Shown here: in pieces, positions 51,705 through 60,030 of the stretch
Position numbering within the stretch: the stretch's first letter is position 1
How the letters are laid out: each line of letters opens with the position of its first letter
NCBI GenBank assembly: GCA_035709005.1
Contig: DASTFB010000040.1
Location: 32,984 to 96,983, forward strand
From: Candidatus Methylomirabilota bacterium
Lineage (GTDB): Bacteria; Methylomirabilota; Methylomirabilia; Rokubacteriales; CSP1-6
Length of the DNA stretch: 64,000 nt
Direction: 5' to 3'
Made by a program: the position numbers and the translations under genes
The notes under the pieces: generated by a model
Databases searched by the model: none
What the model was told of the DNA's origin: nothing
Seen by the model: the letters and a program-made list of their open reading frames with translations, nothing else

Positions 51705-53056
51705 GCGGCGAGGCCGCCGACGTCGAGGTCCCTCCGCGCGTCGGGACGGCTCACGCGCAGGACCCGCTCGAACGCCGCCTGCACGGCCTCGCGGTCGGCG
51801 GGGTCGGTGAGCGCCGCGGTCGCCGCGCGCCGGACGCGCAGGGCTTCGCCGAGCAGGGCGAGGTGCAGACCGCGGCGGTCGTGCCGGGCGGCCACGCGCG
51901 CGAAGGTTTCCAGCAGCCGCAGGGCGACCGACCGGCTGCCGGCGCCCTGCAGGCGGATGGGCGTGAAGGCGGCCACGACGATGTCATCCAGGGTCAGCGC
52001 TGGCATTACGACCCGGACGATGCCGGCCGCGTCGCGACGATAAGGCGCGGGCAGGTCGCGGCCCCCGATCCGCGCGACGGCCGCCCCGAGGCGATCGATG
52101 CAGCGTAGCCCGGTGGTCGGGTCGATGTGTCCGGACGCCAGGGCCCGCACCGCGATCTCCACCAACTGCTCGATACCGAACATTGCGTCCTGGAGCAGGC
52201 TGCGCTCGGCACCGAGCACGACGGCGGACGTGATGACACGTTTCAGATCCTCGTCCACGCGGTCGGCCGGCAGGACCCAGGCGAGCGGTTCTCCGGCCAT
52301 GAGGAAGTCGCCCGGACGCCGGGTGAGGTGGACGACGACGTCGCGGTCCCGGCCGGCGCGCAGCAGGGCTTTTTCGTCGAGGGTTGTGACGTAGCCGCCG
52401 CCGTGGGCGGCGACGGCGGAGCCGTCGGTGACCGCGCACGGGGGCGCCGCGGCGGCCTCGCCGTCCTCGTGCCCGAAGCGGTCGGGCCAGAGCTTGTCGA
52501 TGACGCCGTCGAGCTCTCGCGCCACCGAGGCGATGACGTGGTCGGCCTGGATCGAGATCGACGCGTGATGAATGAAGTAAATCAGCAGCGCGACGCTCAG
52601 CATCGCGAGGCCGAGGGCGCCGGTGATGGCCAGGTGGGGCACGAACGTGCCGTCGGCGAGGCCGTCCCGCCCTCGCACGGTCCGGAGCACCAGCAGGCAA
52701 TAGACGAACGTCGCCACGAAAATACCGAGAACGACCTGGTTGCCCGGATCGCGGACGAAGTTGCGCAGCAGGCGGGGGCCGAGCTGAGCGGCGGCCAGCT
52801 GCAGGGAGACGATGGTGATCGAGAAGGCCAGGCCGACGACCGTGATGATCGAGCCCGCGACGGCCGAGAGTAGGCTGCGGGCGCCCTCCGCCCCGCCGGC
52901 GTAGAGCCAGAGGAGCCCCGCGAGCTGCTGATTGTCCAGCCGACGGTCCAGCGCCAGCAGGCCCAGCGCCAGCGCGGCGGCCAGGGCGGTGATCAGAGCG
53001 GGAAGAAACCAGAAACTTCCGCGGAGCGCGTCCCAGAGATTTAGCAGCCGGGCCAC
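51701..53056 (-). CDS. DUF2254 integral membrane protein
   Basis: A 451-residue protein with four N-terminal transmembrane helices and a large soluble C-terminal domain. DUF2254 features are SLLSAVAGSIITVVGLAFSI, TIVSLQLAAAQLGPRLLRNF, VLGIFVATFVYCLLVLRTVR and FIHHASISIQADHVIASVAR. The family is widespread and uncharacterised. The gene overlaps the downstream MscS gene by 4 bases, a pairing that suggests a role in membrane tension or ion handling; that is inference. Confidence 0.88.
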   Translation of the reverse strand: MARLLNLWDALRGSFWFLPALITALAAALALGLLALDRRLDNQQLAGLLWLYAGGAEGARSLLSAVAGSIITVVGLAFSITIVSLQLAAAQLGPRLLRNFVRDPGNQVVLGIFVATFVYCLLVLRTVRGRDGLADGTFVPHLAITGALGLAMLSVALLIYFIHHASISIQADHVIASVARELDGVIDKLWPDRFGHEDGEAAAAPPCAVTDGSAVAAHGGGYVTTLDEKALLRAGRDRDVVVHLTRRPGDFLMAGEPLAWVLPADRVDEDLKRVITSAVVLGAERSLLQDAMFGIEQLVEIAVRALASGHIDPTTGLRCIDRLGAAVARIGGRDLPAPYRRDAAGIVRVVMPALTLDDIVVAAFTPIRLQGAGSRSVALRLLETFARVAARHDRRGLHLALLGEALRVRRAATAALTDPADREAVQAAFERVLRVSRPDARRDLDVGGLAA

Positions 53057-53132
53057 TTCCCTCGGGGCGAACGCAAGGCCCGTGCCACCGCCCCTTCAGT
53101 CGGCTCCGCGAAGCCGGGGGGAGGGCGACGCC

Positions 53133-53915
53133 TCAGGCATCGGAGCCCAGGAGGCGCTCGTCCGGCCGGTCCGCCGCGTGCCGGAACCAGCGAGCCACCA
53201 GCACGTCGGTCGACGAGTGGGCGACGATGGACATCACCGTCACCAACGCGATGAGGTGGAACATCAGATCGCCATCGGGCACGCCGCCGCGCAGGATCAG
53301 CAGGCCGTAGACCACCGACGCGAAGCCCTTGGGTCCAAACCAGGCGGCCGCCACCCACTCGCGCCAGTCCAGCCGGCTGCCGAGCAGCGCGATGGCCAGC
53401 GCCAGCGGGCGGGCCAGAAACAGGACGAGCAGCGCGAAGACATAGCCAGGCAGCGGAACCTCGGCGAGGAACGGCGGGGACATCAGGATGCCGAACACCA
53501 GGAGGGCAGCGAGCTTGAGCAGCTCGCTGAGCGTCTCGCCGAACTCGTGAAAGGCCTGGCGCAGGGCAGTGGAGAGCGAGGCCAGGGTGGCGCCGCCCGC
53601 GAACGCGGCCAGAAACAGATTGGCGTGGGTGAGCGAGCCCCCCGCGAACAGCAGCAGACCCACGGCGAAGACCAGCAGCGGCTCGTAGCGAGGCGCGGCG
53701 CTGAACAGGCGCGTCTGCTCCAAGCGCACGGCGACCCAGGGCACCGCGACGCCGAGGACCACGCCGAGCCCGGCCTCGCCCACGAGAACGCCAGGCTCCG
53801 TCTGGCGCCTGGCGAGCAGGATGAGGACGATCGGCAGGGCCAGGCCGTCGTTGAGGCCGCTTTCCACATTGAGGAGATGGCGCAGCCGCGGCGGCGGCGA
53901 GACAGCCGCGGCTGG
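53133..53915 (-). pseudogene. CPA-type Na+/H+ antiporter, 5'-truncated
   Basis: The frame reads PPRLRHLLNVESGLNDGLAL and then six or seven helices (LLVFAVGLLLFAGGSLTHAN, WVAAAWFGPKGFASVVYGLL) up to a natural C terminus. The ESGLNDG motif of CPA exchangers normally lies around residue 150, so about 140 N-terminal residues are missing. Upstream of RLRHLL the sequence is unrelated and runs into the end of the ferredoxin gene. A 244-residue product starting at GTG 53867 might be made but would lack half of the transport core. Confidence 0.65.
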
Positions 53916-53922
53916 CGACGCC

Positions 53923-54252
53923 TTACTGAACGGCGGCGCGCAGGCGGAAGGTCGGATCGTGCTCGGCGCCGCCCGGCCGGCCGCGGCGCCACCCCAGCGC
54001 GCGGGCGTAGCTGCCGAAGAGTCCGGCGGCCTCGATCTCGCTCTCGCTCACCGCGGAGGGAGCTTCGGCGTCGGGCGCGACATAGAGCGCGTCCGTGGGG
54101 CAGTAGATCTCGCACAGGAAGCACGTCTGGCAGTCGCTCTGGCGGGCGATGACCGGCGCGGCATCCAGCATCGCCTCGAACACGTCGGCCGGGCAGACCT
54201 TCACGCATACGTCGCAGGCGATGCAACGGCGGGCCGACACGATCTCGATCAT
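53923..54252 (-). CDS. Ferredoxin-like protein with two 4Fe-4S clusters
   Basis: A 109-residue protein with two complete cluster motifs: CIACDVCVKVCP (C10, C13, C16, C20) and CQTCFLCEIYCP (C41, C44, C47, C51). A tail of about 55 residues without cysteine follows. Its start overlaps the stop of the flavoprotein gene by 4 bases, so the two form one redox complex. The arrangement recalls AprB/AprA (adenylylsulfate reductase) pairs, but the ferredoxin is shorter than AprB. The physiological electron partner is unknown. Confidence 0.92.
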   Translation of the reverse strand: MIEIVSARRCIACDVCVKVCPADVFEAMLDAAPVIARQSDCQTCFLCEIYCPTDALYVAPDAEAPSAVSESEIEAAGLFGSYARALGWRRGRPGGAEHDPTFRLRAAVQ

Positions 54253-55862
54253 GGAGCGGGTGCGCTGGTCCGAGGGTCGGCGCGGCTGACCCGCACGTCG
54301 TCCAGCCCGCTCGCCTGGAACGAGCAGACCAGAGCGGGATCGGCATCCGGCAGGTCCCGGCGCCGATGCATCCCGCGGCTTTCCGTCCGCGCCAGGGCGC
54401 TCCGGTAGGCCCAGCGGCTGGTGGCGACCAACGCCGCCGCCTCGCGCGCCTTGACGGCAGCCAGCGCATCCCCCGGCTCCTGATCCTGCAGCTCGCCCCA
54501 GCAGGCGTCGAGCCGTTCCAGGGACCGACGCAACGTCGTCTCCCTTCGGAAGAAGTTGCGGTCGAGCGGCAGCATCTCCTCCCGCACGGCGCGGGCCAGC
54601 TCGTGCGGGGCGAGCGCCCCCCGCGCCGTCCCCGCCGGCCGCAACCCGGCCCGGCCCAGCGGCGTCACCGGCCGGTCGGCGATCCGGGCTCGAATCCGCA
54701 CGGCGAAGATCGCCGCCGCCCGCCCCGCCCAGTTCCCGGACGCGATGGCCCAGGAGGAATTCGGCCCACCGCCGCCGCTGATAGCGCCGGTCAGCCGCTC
54801 GCGCGTCGCGGCGTCGCCGACGGCGTAGAGGCCGGGTACGCCGGTCGCGCAGGTGTCGTCGAGGAGCCGGATGCCACCGACGCCGCGCACGGTACCCTCG
54901 CAGCGCAGCGTCACCGGCCAGCGCTCGGTGAAGGGATCGACCCCGCTGCGGTCGAGCGGCAGGAAGCAATTCGGCTGACCCTGCCTGAGCCAGGCCCGCA
55001 CGTCGGGCTCGGCCTTGTCGTACTGGGCGAAGACCGGCCCTTCCAGCAAGGCTTGGGCCACCGCGGCGTGGCGATCGCGGCCCGCGGTGGCGATCGGCGT
55101 GCCGTCCTGCCGGGTGAACGACGCCCAGCGGAACGGCAGCCCCTTGTTGAGCGCGCTCGGCTTGGGAGTGAATGCATATTGGGCCGAGAACTCCATGCCC
55201 GCCAGCGCGGCGCCCGCCTCGGCGGCCATCAGATACCCGTCGCCGGTCAACGTCGCCGCCCCCAAGATACGTTCGCCGAAGGCGCAGCCGCCGGTGGCCA
55301 GGACCACGGCGCCGGCGCGGATTCGCCACGGGCGGTCGTGCTGGCGATCGATCCCGGCGGCGCCGCCCACGGTGTCCCCGTCACCCAGCAGCTCCAGCGC
55401 CGGATGGTGGTCAAGCACGGTGACCCCGGCCGCCAGGACGCGCCGGCGCATGAAGTGCATGTAGTCCGGGCCGCGCAGATTGGCCAGGTACGGCCGGCCG
55501 TCGTCGCCGTGCGGGAACGAATAGCCCCAGTCGGCCAGGCAGTGAAGCTTCTCCCACGCCGTGTCGAGTGTGCGCTCGACCCAGTGCGGGTCGGCGAGGC
55601 CTCCGGTGCGCGGTTGCCGCTGCTCGATGGCCAGCCGGCGGCCCTCGCCCGGCGGCACGAACCAGGTTCCGGTGTTGGACGGTGCCGTGGCGCCGCTGGT
55701 GCCCAGATACCCCTTGTCGACGAGCATCACACGGACGCCTGCCTCGGTTGCCGCCAGCGCGGCCCAGGCGCCGGCCGGGCCCCCACCGATGACCAGCACG
55801 TCCGTCCAGGCGTCGAGCGCTTCCGCATTGCGACGCCGGGGGATTTCCGGGCTGTCGATCAC
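54249..55862 (-). CDS. FAD-dependent oxidoreductase (fumarate reductase / AprA-like)
   Basis: A 537-residue flavoprotein starting at GTG 55862, with a GGGAGAGGA site upstream. The FAD motif is TDVLVIGGGPAGAWAALAAT, followed by the family sequence VMLVDKGYLGTSGATAPSNT. The late FAD contact is GVPGLYAVGDAATRERLTGA and ISGGGGPNSSWAIASG, typical of fumarate reductase / succinate dehydrogenase flavoproteins and AprA. It is translationally coupled to a two-cluster ferredoxin. The substrate is unknown. The divergent spacer to the GAF kinase holds a palindrome and a sigma-54-type promoter for the kinase. Confidence 0.88.
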   Translation of the reverse strand: MIDSPEIPRRRNAEALDAWTDVLVIGGGPAGAWAALAATEAGVRVMLVDKGYLGTSGATAPSNTGTWFVPPGEGRRLAIEQRQPRTGGLADPHWVERTLDTAWEKLHCLADWGYSFPHGDDGRPYLANLRGPDYMHFMRRRVLAAGVTVLDHHPALELLGDGDTVGGAAGIDRQHDRPWRIRAGAVVLATGGCAFGERILGAATLTGDGYLMAAEAGAALAGMEFSAQYAFTPKPSALNKGLPFRWASFTRQDGTPIATAGRDRHAAVAQALLEGPVFAQYDKAEPDVRAWLRQGQPNCFLPLDRSGVDPFTERWPVTLRCEGTVRGVGGIRLLDDTCATGVPGLYAVGDAATRERLTGAISGGGGPNSSWAIASGNWAGRAAAIFAVRIRARIADRPVTPLGRAGLRPAGTARGALAPHELARAVREEMLPLDRNFFRRETTLRRSLERLDACWGELQDQEPGDALAAVKAREAAALVATSRWAYRSALARTESRGMHRRRDLPDADPALVCSFQASGLDDVRVSRADPRTSAPAP

Positions 55863-55949
55863 TGTCCTCTCCCTCTCGCGGGCCCTGTCCGTGCGGCGCC
55901 CATTATGGGTCATGGGCCAGGGTTGTTCTACCGGCCACCGTTCCGTGCG

Positions 55950-55972
55950 ACACGGTAAAACCTTTCCCGTGT
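55950..55972. promoter_or_regulatory. Palindrome ACACGGTAAAA..TTTCCCGTGT upstream of the GAF kinase
   Basis: Outer arms ACACGG / CCGTGT are perfect. The interior TAAAACCTTTC resembles the GGGAAAA..TTTTCC elements elsewhere. It lies about 105 bases upstream of the sigma-54 -24 box at 56078, a usual position for an enhancer-binding site. Confidence 0.45.
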
Positions 55973-56076
55973 TCGCAGGGCTTCAGCGCGTCACGACACT
56001 GACGGCCGGCCGTCGCCGCAGCCGCGAGCCAGCGCGTGAGTTGGTTGCAGTGTAGCGAAGTTACGAGCGCGTGCGT

Positions 56077-56093
56077 CTGGCATATGCCTTGCG
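56077..56093 (+). promoter_or_regulatory. Candidate sigma-54 promoter of the GAF histidine kinase
   Basis: TGGCATATGCCTTGCG has GG-N10-GC spacing, TGGCA at -24 and a perfect TTGC at -12. It lies inside the longest open frame of the kinase, so translation must start downstream, most simply at ATG 56146. Confidence 0.6.
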
Positions 56094-56145
56094 AAGCCGA
56101 AACGCTGCCATGGTGGTCAAGGCGCGACCAGGACGGGGGTCGGCG

Positions 56146-57648
56146 ATGCGCGCAGACCGGTTGATGGGCCCGCTCGTCACGGCCACGACCGTCCTGGGCG
56201 TGAACGCGCTGACGGAGGGCGACTTTGTCGCGCACCCGCTCTACCTGGCGTGCGTCGTGTACTCGGTCTTCCGTGGCGGCGTGGGGTCCGGACTGGTCAG
56301 CTCGGCGCTCATCGTCTGCGAAGCGCTGCTACGCGAGATCGCCGTCCCCTTCGGGCTGGATGAGCCGTTCCGGCACGTCAAGATCGTCGCGCTGGCCTGC
56401 CTCGTCGTCGTTCTGGTGACCGGGCACCTCAAGCGGCGAGCCGACCAAGCTTCGGAGCTTTCTCAGGCCAACCGCCAGCTGACGGGCCGGCTCATCGAGC
56501 GGGAGCGCGGCGCGGAGGCCGCGACGGCGCTGGCCGCGATGACCCGGGACCTGGTCGAACCGCTCGACGTCAGCCGGGTACCTCACCGGATCGTCTCGAC
56601 GATCCTCGACGTTCTCGGGGTGCGGCAGGCCATGCTGTACCAGCTCGACACGGCCTCTCAGGAGCTCACCTGCGTGGCCACGGCCGGCGACGTCGACGAC
56701 TCACGCTGGGTCGGTCACCGGCTGCCCGCCGGCGACGTCATCGCCGGGGGGACCGCCGTCGCGCCGGCCCGGGTCATCCCGCTCCGGGCCCGGGGCAAGG
56801 TTCTCGGCGCGCTCGCGCTGGAGGGCACGTTGACCGGGGACACCGACCTCCAGCTGCTGTCGATCATCGCCGGACACGCCGCCCTCGCCCTGGAGAACTC
56901 GCGCCTCTACGCCGAGCTCCGGGCCACGCTGGAACAGCTCGGCGCATCGCGCGATCCGCTGGTGGACGAGGCGCGACTGCGGGCCACCGAGGAGCTGGCT
57001 GCCGGCGTCGCCCACCACGTCAACAACCGGCTCATGGTCATCCTGGCCGGCATCCAGCTGCTCAAGCCCAAGCTCGATGATGCCCACCATCGCAGCCTGC
57101 TCGCGATCGGTGAGCAGGCGACGCTGGACACGGCGCGCCTCGTCGACCGGCTGCGGCAATGCTCCGTGCGGCGGCCGCACGCCGCCAGCGACTCGGCCGA
57201 TCTGAACCTGACCGTCCAGCGGGCCGTGGAGCTCTGTCGCGCCGATCAGGCGGAGGCGCAAGCCCGGGGGGCGCGCGTGGAGCTCGTCCTGCAGTCCGGG
57301 GCGGTGCCCCGGGTGGTCGGCAGCGAAGCCCTGCTGGAGGAGGCGCTGGCGCACATCGTGCGCAACGCCATCGAGGCCGTGGCCGATCGGGGCACGGTCA
57401 CGATCACCACCTCGACGGGCGGCGCCTGGGTGGTCTGTACCGTCTCCGACACCGGCAGCGGTATGCCGCCGGACGTGCTGCCGCGGGCGGCGCAGCCGTT
57501 CTTCACGACCAAGGGGCCGCAGCGGTTGGGCCTCGGGCTCAGCTGCAGCCTCGGGATCGTCCGCCAGCTGGGCGGGCAGCTCGACGTCAGCAGCGAGGTC
57601 GACGTCGGCACCGGCGTGACCGTGCGGCTCAGGCCCTACATCGCCTAG
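56146..57648 (+). CDS. Membrane histidine kinase with GAF domain
   Basis: A 500-residue sensor kinase. ATG 56146 is chosen because the frame to the left contains a sigma-54-type promoter. N-terminal residues about 1-95 hold membrane helices (FVAHPLYLACVVYSVFRGGV, IVALACLVVVLVTGHLK). A GAF domain follows (about 130-270; VRQAMLYQLDTASQELTCVA). The H-box is ATEELAAGVAHHVNNRLMVI, the N-box HIVRNAIEAVADRG, G1 CTVSDTGSGMPPD, and G2 GLGLSCSLGIVRQLGGQ. No response regulator is adjacent. It converges with a 4-base overlap on the zinc-ribbon solute-binding fusion. Confidence 0.9.
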   Translation: MRADRLMGPLVTATTVLGVNALTEGDFVAHPLYLACVVYSVFRGGVGSGLVSSALIVCEALLREIAVPFGLDEPFRHVKIVALACLVVVLVTGHLKRRADQASELSQANRQLTGRLIERERGAEAATALAAMTRDLVEPLDVSRVPHRIVSTILDVLGVRQAMLYQLDTASQELTCVATAGDVDDSRWVGHRLPAGDVIAGGTAVAPARVIPLRARGKVLGALALEGTLTGDTDLQLLSIIAGHAALALENSRLYAELRATLEQLGASRDPLVDEARLRATEELAAGVAHHVNNRLMVILAGIQLLKPKLDDAHHRSLLAIGEQATLDTARLVDRLRQCSVRRPHAASDSADLNLTVQRAVELCRADQAEAQARGARVELVLQSGAVPRVVGSEALLEEALAHIVRNAIEAVADRGTVTITTSTGGAWVVCTVSDTGSGMPPDVLPRAAQPFFTTKGPQRLGLGLSCSLGIVRQLGGQLDVSSEVDVGTGVTVRLRPYIA

Positions 57649-59753
57649 CGCCCGTTCGACTCGGGCGCGAGCCAGACCGTATCGAGCTGATTGTTCAGAT
57701 AGTGGCTGGGCGTAATGGTCCAGCCGCGCACCCGCGCGCTGTGCGGGACGATCCGGTGCCACTGCAGCGTGTAGATGTAGTGGGCTTCGTCGTCGAGCAG
57801 ATGCTTCTCCAGCATGCGGATGTACCGGCGGCGCTGCTCGGGATCCACCGTACGGCTCTGGAGCACGTAGAGGTCGTCCAGGACCGGGTCGGTGTAGCGG
57901 CCGTAGTTGGCGTCGCTCCGCTCGCGGGACTGGAACTTGTAGAGATCCAGGTCGGGATTGACGACGTACCCGCACTGGAAGTCGGTGCTGACCTCGAAGC
58001 CGCCGGCCCGGAGGTCCTTGAAGTACTGGCCCGACTCCTGCGTTTCCTGGCGCACCTTCAGCCCGACCTGACGCCACTCGTCGACGAGCCAGGCGCCGAT
58101 GTGCCGATAGGGCATCGGCACGTTACGGTTTTTCAGGGTGAAGGCGAATCCCTTGCCTACCCCCGCTTCGGCGAGCAAGCGGCGGGCCTCGGCGCGGGAC
58201 TTGCGGATGTCCCGCCCATAGCCGGCGAGCTTGACCAGCTCGGCGGGCGGCGTGGCGAACGGAGTGCCCGGCACCTGCACGCCCGCCACCGCGCGCACGA
58301 TGGCCGTCTTCGACAAGGTTTCGGCGGCCTTGTAGCGATCCAGAGCCAGGGACAAGGCGCGGCGCACCCGCCGATCGTGGAACGGCTTCTGCTCGTGGTT
58401 GATGGCCACGACCAGTCCACAGTTCCACGGGCTCTCCTGCACCGTGACCTTGTCGCCGAGCGCCCGGACGATCTCGTCGCGCAGGGCCGGCGAGAAGCCA
58501 CGGAACTGGATGTGCGCGCGCTCGGTCTTGATGGCCTCGACCTGCGTGGCGTCGTCGCGGATGAAGAGGGCGCGGTAGCCATCGAGATAGGGCTTGCCGC
58601 GGTCCCAGTAGTGGGGGTTGCGGCGACCGACCCAGTGCGAGCCCTTGAGGTGGGCCACGAAGGTGAAGGGCCCCGTCCCCATGATGTTCTTCTCGTACCA
58701 GCGGATATCGCGCTCGAGGATATCGGCCTTGTAGATCCAGTTCCACGGGGAGGCCAGCGAATGGATGAACGAGGGCGAGGGCCACTTGAGCTTGAACGCC
58801 ACGATGTACGGCTCGGGCGCCTGGACGGTCTCGATCTCGAGATATTCGCCCTTTCGGGCCGAGGTGATCCCCGGGGGAGGGTTGATGATCTTCTGGTACG
58901 TGGCCCGCACGTCCCGCGAGGTCATCTCGGTGCCGTCGTGGAACTTCACGCCTCGACGAAGCTTGAGGACGTACGTGCGCTTGTCCGGGGAGACGGTCCA
59001 GGCCTCGGCCAGGTCGCCGACGACCCGGGTGCCCGTCTTGTCGAACGGATCGATGCGGAGCAGGGTGTTGTAGTGGGCGGCCGCCGGGTGCATCAGCGCG
59101 AAGGTCTCTTCCCGGTGGGCATCGTAGGAAGGGGGCTCCGCCGGGACGACGAATGTCAGCTCCCCGCCGGCCCGGGGGGAAGCCGGCGCCGGCTGGTGCT
59201 CGTCAGCCCTGACCGCCGTTGCCGGCGGGTCGTCGCTGGGGGGAGGCGGCTGGGCCTGGGCCCCTGACGAGGGCGCACTGTCCGGCCTCCCGGCGACCTC
59301 CTGCTGCGAGGTGAGCGCGCGGGGATTCGCGTCGCTGCTGGGCGTCCCCAGCTGCGACCGGACCAGAGCGGCGCCGAGCACACCGAGCATGGCGCTCACC
59401 GCCACGGTCCCCAGCCAGATCCAGGCCCGTCGCGTTCCCGGGCGGCGATCGAGGAATCGCTCTACCTCCTCCAGACGCTCGGTATCCTCGGGCCCGTCGG
59501 CCTGAGCTTCACTTCCCGCCATCGCCCAGGGCAGGTGGCCGAAGAATGTCCGATCGACGGATTGCGGGACCTCACGAAGACTCGTACCGCAGTTGCTGCA
59601 GAAATTTGCCTGGTCGCGGTTGATCGCGTGGCACCGGGAACATTGCAGCGCCAGCTTGACGCCGCAGACATCACAGAAGTGAGCGCCTGGGACGTTGGAA
59701 TGCCCGCACGGCGAGCGTGAACCCTCCGACGCTCCGCTGCGTTCTTCGTTCAT
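57645..59753 (-). CDS. Zinc-ribbon - transmembrane - periplasmic solute-binding fusion protein
   Basis: A 702-residue protein of unusual design. Residues 1-56 carry two zinc ribbons: CGH...CDVC (C16, H18, C27, C30) and CSRC...CSNC (C38, C41, C52, C55). A charged linker follows, then one transmembrane helix, WIWLGTVAVSAMLGVLGAAL (about 110-130). A Pro/Ala-rich linker leads to a full SBP_bac_5 peptide-binding domain from about 195 to the end (LKLRRGVKFHDGTEMTSRDV, WVGRRNPHYWDRGKPYLDGY). Normal solute-binding proteins have a signal peptide and no cytoplasmic domain. The ribosome site is GAGGGGGC, and a sigma-54-type promoter lies 85 bases upstream. It looks like a ligand receptor that signals inward. 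Confidence 0.88.
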   Translation of the reverse strand: MNEERSGASEGSRSPCGHSNVPGAHFCDVCGVKLALQCSRCHAINRDQANFCSNCGTSLREVPQSVDRTFFGHLPWAMAGSEAQADGPEDTERLEEVERFLDRRPGTRRAWIWLGTVAVSAMLGVLGAALVRSQLGTPSSDANPRALTSQQEVAGRPDSAPSSGAQAQPPPPSDDPPATAVRADEHQPAPASPRAGGELTFVVPAEPPSYDAHREETFALMHPAAAHYNTLLRIDPFDKTGTRVVGDLAEAWTVSPDKRTYVLKLRRGVKFHDGTEMTSRDVRATYQKIINPPPGITSARKGEYLEIETVQAPEPYIVAFKLKWPSPSFIHSLASPWNWIYKADILERDIRWYEKNIMGTGPFTFVAHLKGSHWVGRRNPHYWDRGKPYLDGYRALFIRDDATQVEAIKTERAHIQFRGFSPALRDEIVRALGDKVTVQESPWNCGLVVAINHEQKPFHDRRVRRALSLALDRYKAAETLSKTAIVRAVAGVQVPGTPFATPPAELVKLAGYGRDIRKSRAEARRLLAEAGVGKGFAFTLKNRNVPMPYRHIGAWLVDEWRQVGLKVRQETQESGQYFKDLRAGGFEVSTDFQCGYVVNPDLDLYKFQSRERSDANYGRYTDPVLDDLYVLQSRTVDPEQRRRYIRMLEKHLLDDEAHYIYTLQWHRIVPHSARVRGWTITPSHYLNNQLDTVWLAPESNGR

Positions 59754-60030
59754 AGCCGTGCCCCCTCGTCACTGGCCGGCAGCCGCGAACGAGGTTCCCG
59801 GCCCTCCGGGCCTGCGGTGAGAAAAGCCGTAATCCAGGCATTTGCAATGCCAGCGGGCGGGCCGCGTAACCCGGTGATCACTGCTGTCGCGGGGCGAGGT
59901 GGCGCATGGATTTGCAGAGCCGCGATGGCCAAGCCTACAACGCGCTTGTAGAAACTGCACACCCGGGCCGGCCTTGGTCTCCGGCCTGGCCGACGGCGGG
60001 CCGAAGTTGGACGATTGTGTGCCGGTTGAT
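59754..60030. other. 277-base spacer between the fusion protein and the Pal-like gene
   Basis: It contains the sigma-54-type element at 59837-59853 and the leader of the fusion protein. Short open frames on the minus strand lack ribosome sites and protein-like character. I see no further gene. Confidence 0.5.
59837..59853 (-). promoter_or_regulatory. Candidate sigma-54 promoter of the zinc-ribbon solute-binding fusion
   Basis: On the minus strand TGGCATTGCAAATGCC has GG-N10-GC spacing, with TGGCAT at -24 and ATGC at -12; it nearly duplicates the element at 34947. It overlaps a palindrome (GGCATT-TGC-AATGCC), so a repressor site is an alternative reading. Confidence 0.4.

Noticed and set aside
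55898..55917. GCCCAT / ATGGGC inverted repeat upstream of the flavoprotein gene
   Set aside because: Short arms with no promoter element beside it; too weak to report as an operator.
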